From: Dillenia suffruticosa
Lineage: Eukaryota; Streptophyta; Magnoliopsida; Dilleniales; Dilleniaceae
Assembly: GCA_033439265.1 (NCBI GenBank)
Contig: JAVTVX010000027.1
Span: 4,975,001-5,039,000, forward strand
Reading direction: 5' to 3'
Length of the DNA: 64,000 bases
Shown here piece by piece: positions 33,951 through 47,778 of the stretch. The position numbers and the translations under genes are program-made. The notes beneath the pieces were generated by a model. That model was given only the letters and a program-made list of their open reading frames with translations. It was not told the DNA's origin and searched no databases. Each line of letters begins with the position of its first letter. Positions within the stretch are counted from its first letter, which is position 1.

Positions 33951-36481
33951 ATTATTTGGTTCTCAGCTTTAAATAATGACATCGAAGTAGTATTAGAGAA
34001 TCAATTTTTATAAATCGGTATTCATGACTCATCAGATATCATTTCTTGCGCGCTCTTACATATTATAAATATCAATATTTCTTAATATTCAAGAACGATC
34101 TTTGAATATAGAAATAAAAGTTTGTTTAGATAGTTCGTAAGCACAGAAATAGCTAGGACTAAATGCAAAAAGTATGGAAAAAAATCTCATAATGCATTTA
34201 ACCGGAAAATCTTTTATGCTCTGTAGCCAATTTGGGCAATTTTTTTTAATCTATTCCTTATAAGTGTTTATTTGATTATTGATTTTTTCTCTTTAAAATG
34301 ATTTAATAAATAATTATTTTGTGCAGTTAAACTGTACGAATAAATGTGAAAATTAGCAGTCATATTTGTACTGAACGACAGAAGAATATGAAAAAGCTAG
34401 TGTCGTTGGATTTGGGTTTTGATGGTGTTGTATGCTGGATATTGTTCCACCCCCGGCTCTGGGCAGAGATAGCTTGTCGAGTATACTTTCTAATATGAAA
34501 AAAGGTGGCAATCAAAGCTTATCTTTTGCATTTAGCATTGTCTGTCCAAATTTCTAACTTTCAAATCATAAATCCAGAACCTTACTCCTCCGTTGTTAAA
34601 ATATAAAAAAGAAAAAAGAAAAAAATTCCAATGTTTCCACGAAAAACAGGGGAAAATTAGAGGGTGATAAGAGGATCTCAAAGGTTTTGAATTCATATCT
34701 TGTATATATATATCAACGTTGAAATAACTTTATTTCTTGAAAACCTTAAAAAAAATATCACGCAAGTAGGGGTATAAAATTCACGGTTGACAATTTTTTT
34801 TTGTTATATAGATATTTGAATTTGAGATCTTCAAATTAAGGGAGGAGAGTTGTGACAATTAACTTGTCCCCTCGGGATCATAATTGACTATTTTTTATAA
34901 TAAATTAATTGGTATCTAAAATCATATTCAGTCAATTCACAAAATCTATCATTGCTAAACGAGTAAATTGCATAAAAATGTAGCTTAAAATATTAGAAAT
35001 AATAAATATAAGGAAAATCGCAAAATCCATCAAAGATTTTGCATTCCATTCTATGGTTTGAAATATTACAATATCTGTATAATATAATTTTAATTCCTAT
35101 TATACTTTTGAACTTCTATTAATAAAATGTTATTTGGATTTTTTATATTAAAATTCTAATTCTTATCTTTTTTAAAAAAATGATTTTAAGTATTATTTTC
35201 TCCTTTTATCCGTTCCTCTTTCTATCCATAGAATTATGTTTGTCGTTCTCTTCATTCTCTATCCCCTTTTACTCTCGTTCTCTCTTCAAATCATCACCCG
35301 ATTTATTTCCATTTAAAAACCCACTAATTCCCAAGCTTTCAAGAAAATCAGCAAAAAGACGAGAAAAAAGGGTTTGTCTCCTTGAATGATTTGTCGTAGA
35401 GATCCTTCCACAAAAGGACAAGACTATTGGTTGGCCTAAACAAAAAACTGAGTTTGAATCCACCTAAAAATTTGTACATGCTCCTTTATTTCCCTATGTT
35501 CTTTTTCCCTCTTTCTCTCTCTATATTCTCTCTCAATTTTCCAACACAAGGATATACTTTTTCTCTATTTCTTCATCCTCTTCCTTTATTTCTATTTACT
35601 TTGCTTTTGATTTTACGATAAAAATCTAGTATTGCTTATCTTTATAATAACTATTTTTGAGTTAATTAATGTAATCCTATAAAACTTTGTAACAGCTCAC
35701 CATAATTAATTTTATATATAATAAATAAATATAAGGAATTTTACTAAGAAAATAATGAATTTTAAAAATTTTAAAATCCACTTATAACAAGTTTATCCGA
35801 CTGATCATAACTCACATTATTAATAATTAAATGCAATGAATTTCAACCATAAAAATTGCAACAATCTAAAACTTATATTTTATGGATATTCTAAGGATCA
35901 ATAATAGTACAAAAATGGTGAAGAATCGGAGTTAAAGAAATGTTGTTACTCTCACAACTGGTGAATAAGCAACAAAAAAAAATTCATAATACATAATTTG
36001 GTTATGTTTTCTTGTATTTTTTAAACAAGAATTTATAATATATAGCAATAATATAAAACATAAAAATCCGTCGAATTCTGCTAAAATTCTATCACGATAT
36101 TGTTCAAAAAAGCAAAAAGCCAACGGCTAAAAAAATTCACAATGCATGAATCGATTATTTCTCAATGCTTTTCTATTAAAAAAACATAATTTAATTTTTG
36201 TGTAAAGAGAGAATCCAAAAATGAAGAAGAGAAGTGAAAGGTCAAAAATAATGAAAAAAAAAACTTGTGAAAAATAAATAATTATTTTTATATTAAGGGT
36301 AATTTTAGAATTTTAAAAAATTTGAATGCAAACGTTAACACAATTAGATAAACAATGGAAAATGTTGTATTTTATACCATAACACACCAAGTGAATTTTT
36401 CTAGAAGAATAATTATGGATAATCCAAAAAAAAAAAAATAACACACCAAGTGAAATCTGCATCATTATGAATAATCGATTT

Positions 36482-36645
36482 ACTAGATAAAAGTATTAAA
36501 TCCTTTGATTAAATTTTAGATTCAAAATTTGAGAATAAAAAAAATTATATAAATGAATTTTTTTCTAAATTGATTTTGATAATATTTAAATCGAATTAAT
36601 TAAAATATAATTTTGAATATCGGTTGGTTTAATAAAAAAATATAG
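36482..36645 (+). mobile_element. AT-rich SINE-like copy, family 2
   Basis: Contains TTTGATTAAATTTTAGATTC, AAATCGAATTAATTAAAATA and GAATATCGGTTGG. It ends about 140 bases before the HOS15 promoter box. Confidence 0.45.
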
Positions 36646-36785
36646 TATTATATTTAAAATTTTTATTTTTTTATTATATCAAGGATTGAATTTGGGATAA
36701 TCCGATTGAAAAGAGAAAGGTCGTGAATATGAGACTCTTCCTTGGACATGTTTACAATCTTTATGGGTGGTATGGCATTTGAATT

Positions 36786-36793
36786 GGGCCCAC
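36786..36793. promoter_or_regulatory. GGGCCCAC TCP-type element upstream of HOS15
   Basis: GGGCCCAC matches the consensus bound by TCP factors (site II type) and lies 91 bases before the uORF ATG and 264 before the HOS15 ATG. No strong TATA box is seen, as is common for such promoters. Confidence 0.5.
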
Positions 36794-36876
36794 ACCACAA
36801 GCGGACCCCATCAGCCCCATTAACACAAAGAGCGTGAGCGAAGATCAAAAAGGAGGATCGATCAATTTTGAGAGAA

Positions 36877-37053
36877 ATGAGTGATTCCTTCCTCTTATTA
36901 ATTTCGCAAAACGCCGGTTTAGACCCAGAGGGTCCTCTATCTCTGCTTTCTTCTGTTTCTTCCTCGTTCTCTTCCTTTCACATATCCGAACAACCCCCAA
37001 AATTCTCTCTCTCTCCTCTGCTTCGAAAGCTGGCGACTTCGCGACGAGGATGA
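36877..37053 (+). CDS. upstream ORF of HOS15, 58 codons, ATGA overlap
   Basis: ATG at 36877 opens a 58-codon frame (MSDSFLLLISQNAG... to ...RKLATSRRG) that ends with TGA at 37051-37053. The HOS15 ATG is 37050-37052, so the two overlap as ATGA. The peptide is Ser/Leu-rich and not recognised. If transcription starts upstream of 36877, ribosomes must read or skip this uORF before HOS15, suggesting translational control by re-initiation or leaky scanning. That the transcript includes it is inference. Confidence 0.45.
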   Translation: MSDSFLLLISQNAGLDPEGPLSLLSSVSSSFSSFHISEQPPKFSLSPLLRKLATSRRG

Positions 37054-40000
37054 CCTCCATAACTTCCAATGAGTTGAATTACCTCGTCTTTCGTTACCTT
37101 CAGGAGTCAGGTCTCTCTTTCTCTGTGCTTTTCTTTTCTTTTTTCTTTTTTTTTTTCAAGAACTAGTTCTAGGGTTTCTGTTGCGTTCTTTTTTTGTTGT
37201 TCTTTGTTTTTTTTCCTTTTAATGTCTCGGGCTAGGGTTTGATAAACATGTGCTCTTTTGACGGTTTGTTTTGCTATGATGGGTGATAGATCTGCACTTT
37301 GTGATAAATTTGTGTATGAAATTGTGTTGTGAAATCTCTCTGGAACTTAAGTGAATAGTTGATTATGAAATTTGATGCGGGAGACTGATATTTGTAAGAA
37401 CTCTGGAGCCCTAATTTTCCTTGGAGAACTTGTAACGGTGATTTTTTGATAAAACCCTAGTTTACATGTTTATTATCATATTAATTTTAATGGGTTGTGA
37501 AATTGAACTGCAAGATCTTTGCTTTGTTGTATTTATTAACTGCCCAGTGGTCAAAAGGACAAAGATAGGAACTTATGTAGTTGATCAACTAATCTTGCGC
37601 TCCGCTTATAGCTAAATTGCATAATATGGAACTTTTATATCGGATTAGAAGCATAATTTAATGTTGTACCTCATATTTTATTTTATTCTGTTGGAGTTTT
37701 GTCGCATTGTTGCGTTTGTACCGTGTTGCATGCATGTCTCATGCTTTTGCTTGTGTTTGTGGTTTTATAAAGTATTGAAATCGCACCGGAGATTGGGAGA
37801 AGAATCCCAATACTGAAACCACATCACATCCTCCATACACTGTCTCTCTTAGATAAGTGCAGTGTATGCAATTTGCAAGATTTCTTTAAAGACATTAGGA
37901 GGACTAATTCAATAACCTCTCTCTCTCACTCTCATGCTCTCACTCAGTATAAGTTAGTCTTAACTGTTTTAAGTGTTTGATGTAATCTCGATAGAGGAAA
38001 AAGGTTATCCCAATGCTGAAATCACATCGTATCCTCAAAACACTGTCTCTCTTAGATAAGTGCGGTGCCGGCAATTTGCAGGATGTCTCTAAAGACATTA
38101 GGAGGACTAAATAAATAACCTCTCTCTCTCACTCTCATGCTCTCACTCATTATAAGTTAGTCCTAACTGTTTTAAGTGTTTGATTTAATCTCGATAGAGG
38201 AAAAAGGTTATGTATCTCCCAGAACTGAATATTTGACCTGAGAAATACCACATTGATGCGGTCATATATGTAACAAGTTTTTATGTGTTGAGAACTGCCT
38301 ATTATATTGCATGGGCTGACCCTAACAAACTGACATGATTAATTGTTCACCATTAATTACTTGGGGCAAAAACTGAAACCTTAATATATCATGCTTACTA
38401 GCTTGCTAAACCAAACATGAAATAACAATCCATATAATAAATTGGTTAGTTTAAAGTCATACCATAAGATGGGACACAATGCTCATTTGATAATGATTTA
38501 TATGACACTATAAGACAACATAATACATTTACAAATGGGTCATTAAATGGAGCGGAGAATCTTAGATACTTTACGGTCACAGTTGTATCTATACTGCTTC
38601 CTTAAATACTCATGTATTGATGTCATTTTTGGATTTGCGGTCAACGTGCCACCTGGCATGTGTTTTCACATTTTACCTGTGTGAACTTATTCAGCTGGCT
38701 AGCAAAGACCCTTTAAGTGTTATCAAGAGACTTTGAGGTTAATTCTCACTGGTACCATGGTTGGGGAGGTTATGGGTACGGGGAGAGCTACCATTGTGTG
38801 GCTCAATCACTATTAGTTTTTATTTTTTTTTAACATTTTTGATCTTGTGTTGACACAAACACAATTAAGGTAAATCCAAATTTGCTAATTTCATAATAGG
38901 CTTGGATTTTGTTTGTGAGTCTAGTTATTATTTTTTTTCCCTTGTTGTGAAGAAAAGCCAGAATTCTGCATGGTATGTTTGGGATTTCACACTAGTAGGA
39001 TAGAGAAGGAAAAAACTTTTAACCTGTGCACAAAAAGGAAAGTGCCGGAAAAGATAAACTTCTTTGAGCTCCTCCATTTAAGAGGTATTTTCAACAGAAT
39101 AAACATGGTACCTTTTCTCTGAAATAACTGGGATTGTCAACTAAGTTGTGTACCCAAAACCTCTGCTTGAAGTACTTATATTTTCCAAAAAGACTTCCAA
39201 GACTGTCTAAAATGTTTTCTTCTGCTATATGAGTGATGGGGAGCTCTTGAAATACCGGCCCATAACCAAACTGATTTCCTCCTTATGCTTTTTCCAAATA
39301 TTTTTATGCATTAGCTAATGTGTGTTACTTCTTCATAGGTCAAATGAGCTGGATATGATTTACGGATGCCTTTTGACCTCTTAGGCTTCCCTGATATTTC
39401 ACGTTCCATGCCACCTTCATTGTTTTTGTTTATTTTTCTGCTATAGACTGAAGTAAATAAAATGTGTTTGTTGCCATTTGTTTTTGGAGCTGTTAGGAGT
39501 TACTATCTATATATCCAAAGTTTTGGTGTTTTTTAGGTGCCTCTTAGTGTCATGCTGCTGTGTCAGAACTATTTGATTTTTGATCTCTTGTTTTCTGTTG
39601 GCTTGCGCTTGAGAATTGTCCTTTTCTTGTTATTTGTCAAACCAGTGAATTAACATTTTTGCTCATAGTAGGAGGATGGCAGACTTCACTGTAGAAGTTT
39701 TTTGAGCTAGAATGCTTGATGTATGCAGATAAACATAGAGTCAACTACTATGCTTGTTAACAAAAATAATTGTCATATTTCTGCAGGGTTTACACATTCA
39801 GCATTTGCTTTAGGATATGAAGCAGCCATCAACAAATGCACCATCGATAGCAACTTGGTTCCTCCTGGTGCCCTCATTACATTTGTACAGAAAGGACTTC
39901 AATACTTGGAGATGGAGGCAAACTTGAGTAATGTTAGAATGAAAAACTCATATCACATAAAATCATCTAATTCACTTGAGCATGGAATTTTTTTTTTTTG

Positions 40001-43000
40001 CACGCCTTATAATTTTGCACTGATCTCTGACTTTTCTAAGCTTCCCAGAGTGAGACAGATGTTGATGAAGATTTTTCATTTCTCCAACCTTTGGATCTTA
40101 TCACAAAGGATGCCTATGAATTGCGGCAAATAATAAAGGAGAAAAAGAAAAGTTTACAAAAGGATAAGGATAAGGATAAAGATATTGAAAGGGAACCTGA
40201 AGTGGAACGTGGGCGAGTCAGAGAAAAGGACAGACAAGAAAGAGAGAAGGAGAGACAAGAACGAGATCGAGAGCGTGAGAAGGAGAGGGGGAAATTAGAA
40301 AAGGAAAAGGAAAAAGAGAAGGAGAAAGAAAAGGAAAGGGAGCAAGAAAAGCAGGATAGAGAAAACCATGAGCAAGAAAAGTTGCGCGAGGATCATGCTG
40401 ACCAAGAGATAATTGTGGATCAAGAAGACAAGAATAATATCAAACAGGAGGATGCTGGTGCTTCTGGAGGTGATTGTTCCTTTTGCTTTATGTAATTTTT
40501 TCCCCTGGATTTCAAGGCTCACACTTAATCTATTTTTGAAAGAACATCTGGTAATATCTCAGTATTTTTCATTAGTTTCTTTCTTCAATCATGCTTATTT
40601 TCCAATAGTTAAATCTGATTCTAGGGGCTTATCTAATGAAATTCTCAAGTGACCACTACAGATACCGACGACCTAATTAGGAGGTTTCGTTTGCTTCATA
40701 GACATCTTTCTAGAATTATTTTACTTCATTACTTATCTTTAATTTTACTTGATCTAATCTATGGAATTCCCAATTTCAATGTGGTATTTTGATTAAGCAT
40801 TTTGAATAGAATAGAATGATGCAATTTGTTTCAAGATGATAAAACATTGTTTAATATGTTAAAGCAACATTTAGGATTGATTTGATTGAACCTGTATCTT
40901 GATCTTCCTAGATGATTCAGAGATTGAATATTAATAGAAAGAGTATTAATAAAATGATTGCAAGGGGTGCAGCTATACATCTTAATGGACAGATAGAGAT
41001 CTACAAACTTGTCTATATCTGCATCATAAACAAAAAGCTGACATGACCAAAAAGAATGAGCCTTAAGGAACTATCAACAAAAGATCTAATAGTGCATCAT
41101 ATCCTTCATCCCTGCCTGTGATCATAAGTGGATCACATCCTTCTTTCCAGGCATCAATCGCAGAAAATGAGCGAATTCTGTTTCCAAAGTAAATGGTGAC
41201 ATTTTTTTGCACGTGCTGCATCTAATTTCTTCTCAACTCGAAAGCAACTCATGCAGAAATGCAAGCCCATGTGGTATTTTCAGAATAAAAATTTGTTGTG
41301 TACCATTTCAATCTCTGGTTGTCCCTAGATGATGCTGTCTGTCTGTTCCCCTTTCTCATAGTGCACAAGATGCAGATAGCTGCAACAAGTTGCTTTTGAT
41401 TGTTTTGGTATCTTTCCTTTTCTTCTCAACTTTGATTATTTCTTGTTTATCCGCATAGGAGCAGAGCCTATGGATACATCAATGATGTCCCCCTCATCGG
41501 CTAGTGAAATTCCTAGTTCTGATGTGACAATATTGGAAGGCCATACTTCAGAGGTTTGAAAGCTCTTTTTTGGTTTTCCATATTCCCTTTTATCTGAGAT
41601 GTGGCTTATCTTGTAATTGTTCTTTTCCCTGCTAGGTATGTGCTTGTGCATGGAGCCCAACAGGTTCACTTCTTGCTTCTGGGTGCGTCTTTCATATTTC
41701 TGAAAGGAAAAATATCACATGAATTGGTTCTGTGTCTTTGTGATCTTGATGATATGTTCAGAGTATATTTTCATAACATTTGCTTAATTTTGCTTGGGAG
41801 TTCTCTGACATGGGCTTGAAAGATCATTGCACGTGGCATATATCTTGTATGTTGGACTAATCCTTTTCCAAGTTGTGTGAAGTGCAATGATCACTCATGT
41901 GGTTGGGGGGAATCACGAGTTTGTGTTATGTATATTGCAACTCAGGGTCTCCTAATAATATGAAGATAAGCAGTATGCATCATATAAGCACATCTGTGAA
42001 CGCCAGAACCTGCAACATTTGTCGTTAGCTGCATTGTGTTAAAAAGGAAGTGCAATTATCTAGCTGTTAGAGTCTAGAATTGAGTGATTGTATTTCCTTA
42101 TGTTAAATGGGGCGGGTGTTACTTATAAATGAGCATAAATTTTGAAGGTGAATAAACATTGGCATCATTGACTAATGATTGTGATGTTAAACCAACTGCA
42201 TAGTTTAGATTCCATTTGGTTATTTTTTTGTTATTATAAGATTTTACTCATTCATTATTGTTTAATAATTGTGGCAAAAGAAGAACTCCAATTTTTTTGG
42301 TGGGTATTGAGTGGTGTGCTAACCCATCCTATTTGCATTACAAGGTTGTCTCCCATGTCTCACACTTCGCTCTCTTTGCCTTGATTTATAGCTCTGGGGA
42401 TTCCACAGCTCGGATATGGTTCATCTCAGATGGGGTTTCCAGATGTGTTTCTCAAAATGGACCTGCAAATGTGTTGGTGCTGAAGCATGTTAAGGGTCGA
42501 ACAAACGAGAAAAGCAAAGATGTTACAACACTTGACTGGAATGTAAGATTACTTACAGCATACTTATTCTGGTCTTAAGTTTTAGTAACTCATCACCATC
42601 AGCCTTGTTACCATCTCATCAACCATGAAGTGAAGGCTCATCTTGTGACTTGCTATGCTGTTAAACAAACCTACAAGCAACAATCTTCTCTTTTTCTGTA
42701 ATTTCTGAAAGCAGTTTTCAGAAATGTTATGCAGAAAAGAATTTCTGAGTGGGATTTTGATATCTGCTTTCATTACTGCATGGATGATGAATATTATGTT
42801 TGTTGATGGAAATGGCTCGGTCGTTGGTCCCATTGCCATCAGTGGAAGAAGAGTAGGAGGCAGAATTGTTGTGCCAACCTGGTATGCTTTTGGTTTTAAG
42901 GATGTATTGGCGTTGGTGAACTTGCTGCTAGTATTGTGGTTGGCATTTTTGGCTTCCCTTTAATGATTGTATGTGGATGCCGCATTTTTCTTTTTCCTTT

Positions 43001-46000
43001 TGGCTTTTTAATTGTTTTTTAAATGGAAAGGGAGTTGCATTAGATACAGTGGAGAAAATCCATAAGGCTGGATGAGAATTCCTCTGAGGAAAATGGAGGA
43101 AAGAGCAAAAACAACAACTAATAAAGGACTGTTTGCCAATTGCTCTTCAAATCCTTCTGATTATGATCTCAAAAGACGTCTAAAGCATGAGCCCCAAGGA
43201 AGAGGGTAAAAAGCAATCTTGTTCCCAACCAAGAGGACCCATAATCTGATTTCTAGGAAATCCTTGCATTCAAATCCAACCCTCCAAAAGCACATCTCCA
43301 AAGAAAAAGCATCTTTCTATCTTCTAAGCCCCTAAAATTTGTCAAAAAGAAATCAAAGATACATAAGGAATATCAAATTAGTTATCACACATAGCTAAGG
43401 GGTTATTCCATATCTCCAAAACCTGTTTGGGTTTGGCTTGATTAAAAGATCATGCATTATGATGGTTTCTGGGTGATGATGATGGCCCATGCAAGACTTT
43501 TCATTTCTCCAAGTCTTTCTTTCCTGATTGAGCTACTTTTGGATGATTGAAATATTTTGGAGCTTTTTTGGAACTAAAATGCTTGTTGCTATTCAGGTGT
43601 AGATAGTTTAAATTACATTTTGGATGAATGATTGATTTTTTCATATAGGGGGAAGGAACACTTCTGGCAACGGGGTCTTATGATGGACAAGCAAGAATTT
43701 GGAGTACAAATGGTAAGGCTCATTCAACAATAGGGTTGACTATAATTTCTTTTTTAGCAATGGAAATTGAAGAATCGAAAATCTATTATGCTCGGCCAAT
43801 TGAAGTTTCTGATATTGCCCCTTTTGTGCATAATTTCTCTAGTTCTAGATGTTTGGCTCTTACGTAATAGAATTATCCCAACTTAGTAGCTTCAGTTGAG
43901 CTTGAGCATCTTTATTGCAGCATGTGGTAAGTTTATATCTTTAAGAATCAATAAACTGATGTGTGGGATCTTGATTTTCTTGTTGGTGCTTGCTTGTTTG
44001 TGATGTTGCATATTTCCTTTCTTAAGCTGTCTTGGCCCTGAGCTGCTGGTTGTTTAGTGTCTTATTATTTCTGTCTAGTAACTTAAAGACCTTCCGGTTG
44101 TGACTCTTGATGATGATTTGGGTCTTAAATGAGGAGAATAAATGATACTTGAGAAAGATTCATGTGAGTTCTTGTTCTTTTCTTCATTGGGGGGGGGGGG
44201 GGTAGTGATGGTTTTGTATCACACTTATGCATGTGATCGCTTTGAACTGTTGTCCCTGAATGAATACTCAAGCAGGTCACACAAGATTCCTTTTTCCGAT
44301 CATTTTCTGTTTGTTCTACAGGTTAGTTGTCTAGGAGAGTTCTGCAGCTGTGTTTTAGTCTTTGCATTTAAAAGGTTTTAGGAATAGTTTAAATCTGCAA
44401 TGGACTGGAAAGTTCCATGATCTTTGGTCCCTCTCTTATTCTTTAACCTGATTCCTATTTCTCTTCCTTCTAATAAATGAGCAGACATAATTACATGTTT
44501 CTCACCATCATTGGTGTTTGTTCTCTTCTTGGTCTCTATTTTCCAACTTATCATCTTCTCTTCTGGTCTACACATTAGTTTTACAGTTTGTATTCGATAT
44601 GTTGCCTTTCGTGTTGGTTAAAGTTGTTTGTCAAATGTGAAGCTGTAATTTTCTCTCCTTTTGAAGTCCCTCTTGTACTCCTCTGTATGTCTGCTCCTTT
44701 CTCTCGCTCTCTTTGGTGCACAAGGTTGTTGACTGAACAGATAGAAGTTTCATCAAATGTGTTCAAAAAAGAGTTTGATTCCCTCAGTTGGACAAATAAT
44801 GCACTCGTTTAGTACTCTTTTCTAATGATAAGTGTAGCAAAACTTTGTGAATCAACATGGCTGCTGGAAGTAAAATTGGAGTTAGTCTGGAAACTTATAT
44901 CATTAAACTTTGGAATGGTTCAGAGATGAGCTTAGCAAGTGTGATCTGTTATTATTGGTTGTGGTGGGGTTGTGGAACTTTATGATTGCCCCATCCCACA
45001 GTATTCTGCATAGTTCTAGTTAGTCTTAAGCTTTCTATAGCTATTTTCATCATGATACCTTGTTCTGTAAGTTCTGGTGTGGGGACAGGAAATTAATACA
45101 TTTTATGAACAAGAAGGAATTTTGTTTCTCAAATCTACTGTCCCACATAAAAAAATTAAAAATGTCGACAATCCCAATTCTTTTACGAGGAATCTTGTAG
45201 TGTGCCCATTAGAAGACCACATAGAATGCATTATGTTGGCAGATTATGATCCTCATGAACCCTTATGTATGGTCCGTGGCCCAGTTAAGCCCAATAAGGC
45301 TTGGGGACAGTTGTTTGAGTTCTTGAATATTTCATCAGGGATGGGTAAATGGCCACTTGCTGCTTCTTGTTAGCAAATCCTGAAAATTTCATCTTGACTT
45401 TAGTTATCTCTGCAGTTCTAAAATTTTACAGCTAATCGCAGATTTGGTGCCTATGTTGTAGGTGAATTGCGAAGCACGTTAAGCAAGCATAAAGGGCCCA
45501 TATTCTCTCTAAAGTGGAATAAGAAGGGTGATTACCTTCTCACAGGAAGCTGTGATAAAACAGCCATTGTGTGGGATGTGAAGACAGAGGAATGGAAACA
45601 GCAGTTTGAGTTTCATTCAGGTTCCATATTGTTGAGCATTTGAAATATATATATATTTTTCTTTTCAGAAATTAATTTCCTGTGATTTGAAATTTGAGTT
45701 GTGCTATATAAGGTCCAACACTTGATGTTGACTGGAGAAACAATGTCTCATTTGCAACAAGTTCTACGGACCACATGATATATGTATGTAAGATTGGGGA
45801 GAGCCGCCCCATCAAGACATTTGAAGGACATCAGGTTCATTTTACCAATCAAGTAGTTACTTCTGTAACATGCATATAGTTTTAGTTTTAGTTTTAGTTT
45901 ATACATATATTTCTGTTTTAAGTGCTGGTGAGCTACTAGTTTGGGAGTTTTCTTCCTTCCTTTGGAGTTCCCGCTAGATATGTTTCTTACAATTCAACCA

Positions 46001-47742
46001 AGATCATGGGTTGACCATCCTATCTTGGTTTTGGTCCAATGTATGTTACATGATTTATTTTTCCTATTTCAGGGAGAAGTTAATTGTGTCAAATGGGATC
46101 CAACTGGCTCATTATTAGCCTCTTGCTCAGATGATGTCACAGCAAAGGTTTTGCCTTACACCATGATCCTTAATGCTACAGTTATAGGGTGTTTGCTTTT
46201 GTGGTGATTATGATAACTAGACCTATTCCTTCATATTATCTACAGTTTTCAATTAGTTGCCTGTATTCCATAGCAAGCAAAACATGTGGATTGGCTTTCT
46301 CAAATTATTATTGTTGACAATTTATGTTCCTTGATGCAGATATGGAGTATGAAGCAGGACAAGTATGTTTATGATTTAAGGGAGCATTCTAAGGTACTGA
46401 TGAGTTCATCTTCTTTTGAGTTTTGCTTCATTGGTTTTGCTTTTAAGTTCTCATATATGGCAATGGAGCAACTTGCAGGAGATATATACCATAAGATGGA
46501 GCCCTACTGGACCTGGTACCAATAATCCTAACCGGCAATTAGTATTGGCAAGGTAATTGGCTAACTTATGGATGACATCGAATTGAACAATTATTCCCCC
46601 TCTTCGCTTTATATTGCTTAAATAGTGGGTGCTTCCATCTCATTAGAAACCTGACATCTTGTTAGCAGATATTAATGTCATTTCGTGTTATTGGCTTGTC
46701 CACATAGAATGTGTTCTCTTAATTGGTTCTGTTGAATTTTCCACCTCCGTGTTGGTCTAGTTTATATTAACTTACCATTGCCAGGGATAAACCCTTCTAC
46801 TTGGGCAAATGATGGCTTATTTCATATCTAGTCTTAATGGTTGTTAATAACCTGGTCTAGTGAACAAAATTGAAACCAACTCCATGATTTCAGATATCAA
46901 AACCTCTTGGATCTTGATGTTAGATTTATGCTAGCTCCTTTTATGATACATCCCAGAAAAAAATTACTTGTCCCCCCATTCTTATCTACCTTAATTTTAA
47001 TGTTGATCTTAGTTGTAAAAGTCTGGGGGAAAAATATTTTAAACGCAGAATGGCAAGCCATTAAGTAGGAGTAACTAAGGGGCAGGTATCTATCCTGGTG
47101 ATGTTTTCTTGCCCTGCTATTTGCATGATTTTTATTTTTAAAGTTGTGTATTTTTAGTTGGAGAGAGTATTATGCAAAGAAGAAATGAGCATCAGATTGG
47201 AGAGGAAGAAAAATGGACTTGCAGTGTCAATCATGGTGGTTGTTTCCATCAACTGCTAGTGTAATGTGGAGGAAAGCAATGAGGAAGAAATCTAAACATA
47301 GTAAGATGTAATATTATTAATGCCCTAACCTGAGTCAGATATACATATTTTATCCCTTAAACCCATCCCTATTTTTTAAACAGCCCTCCAAACCCATAGG
47401 AGTAGGGTGCTGTTGGGATGGGTATAGTGGGTATTCGACAGAATGGCCATCCCTAGTCAAATCGTAAAATCTCCTTGGACTAATTTTATTGTTCTTGAAG
47501 TACAAATTGAGTGCAAGTAAGGGCTTTGGTTTCGCCCCCATGGTTACTGTAGGGGATCTGAGAACGCATGATTATTGTAAGTCATGAGTTTGATTCCCAT
47601 TATAGAACCAAGTTTAGAGTGCGGCTGCTTCACAGCCAATTTACTGGTAGGCATAGTGTGGATGATGGTGCATATGGATTGATGGATGCCTGGTTTTCAA
47701 CTGCTAAAAAGACTAGTTGGTTTTGTTTTTCGCTTTTTCTTC

Positions 47743-47778
<36 letters not shown>

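Larger units (their letters stand above)
29535..36660. other. gene-poor repeat region before HOS15
   Basis: About 7 kb without a convincing gene. It contains SINE copies, an AT-rich dispersed element, four members of a second SINE-like family and a reverse SINE-like tract near 34794-34890. A short plus-strand open frame ending at 30230 (GC-richer, about 67 codons) and one at 31711-31902 are unrecognised and probably not genes. CT-rich DNA at 35200-35600 is low complexity. Confidence 0.5.

Noticed and set aside
45077..45373. 98-codon open frame in HOS15 intron 7
   Set aside because: It begins at GTG, matches nothing I know and lies between well-defined exons. Skipping it gives the family-typical protein.
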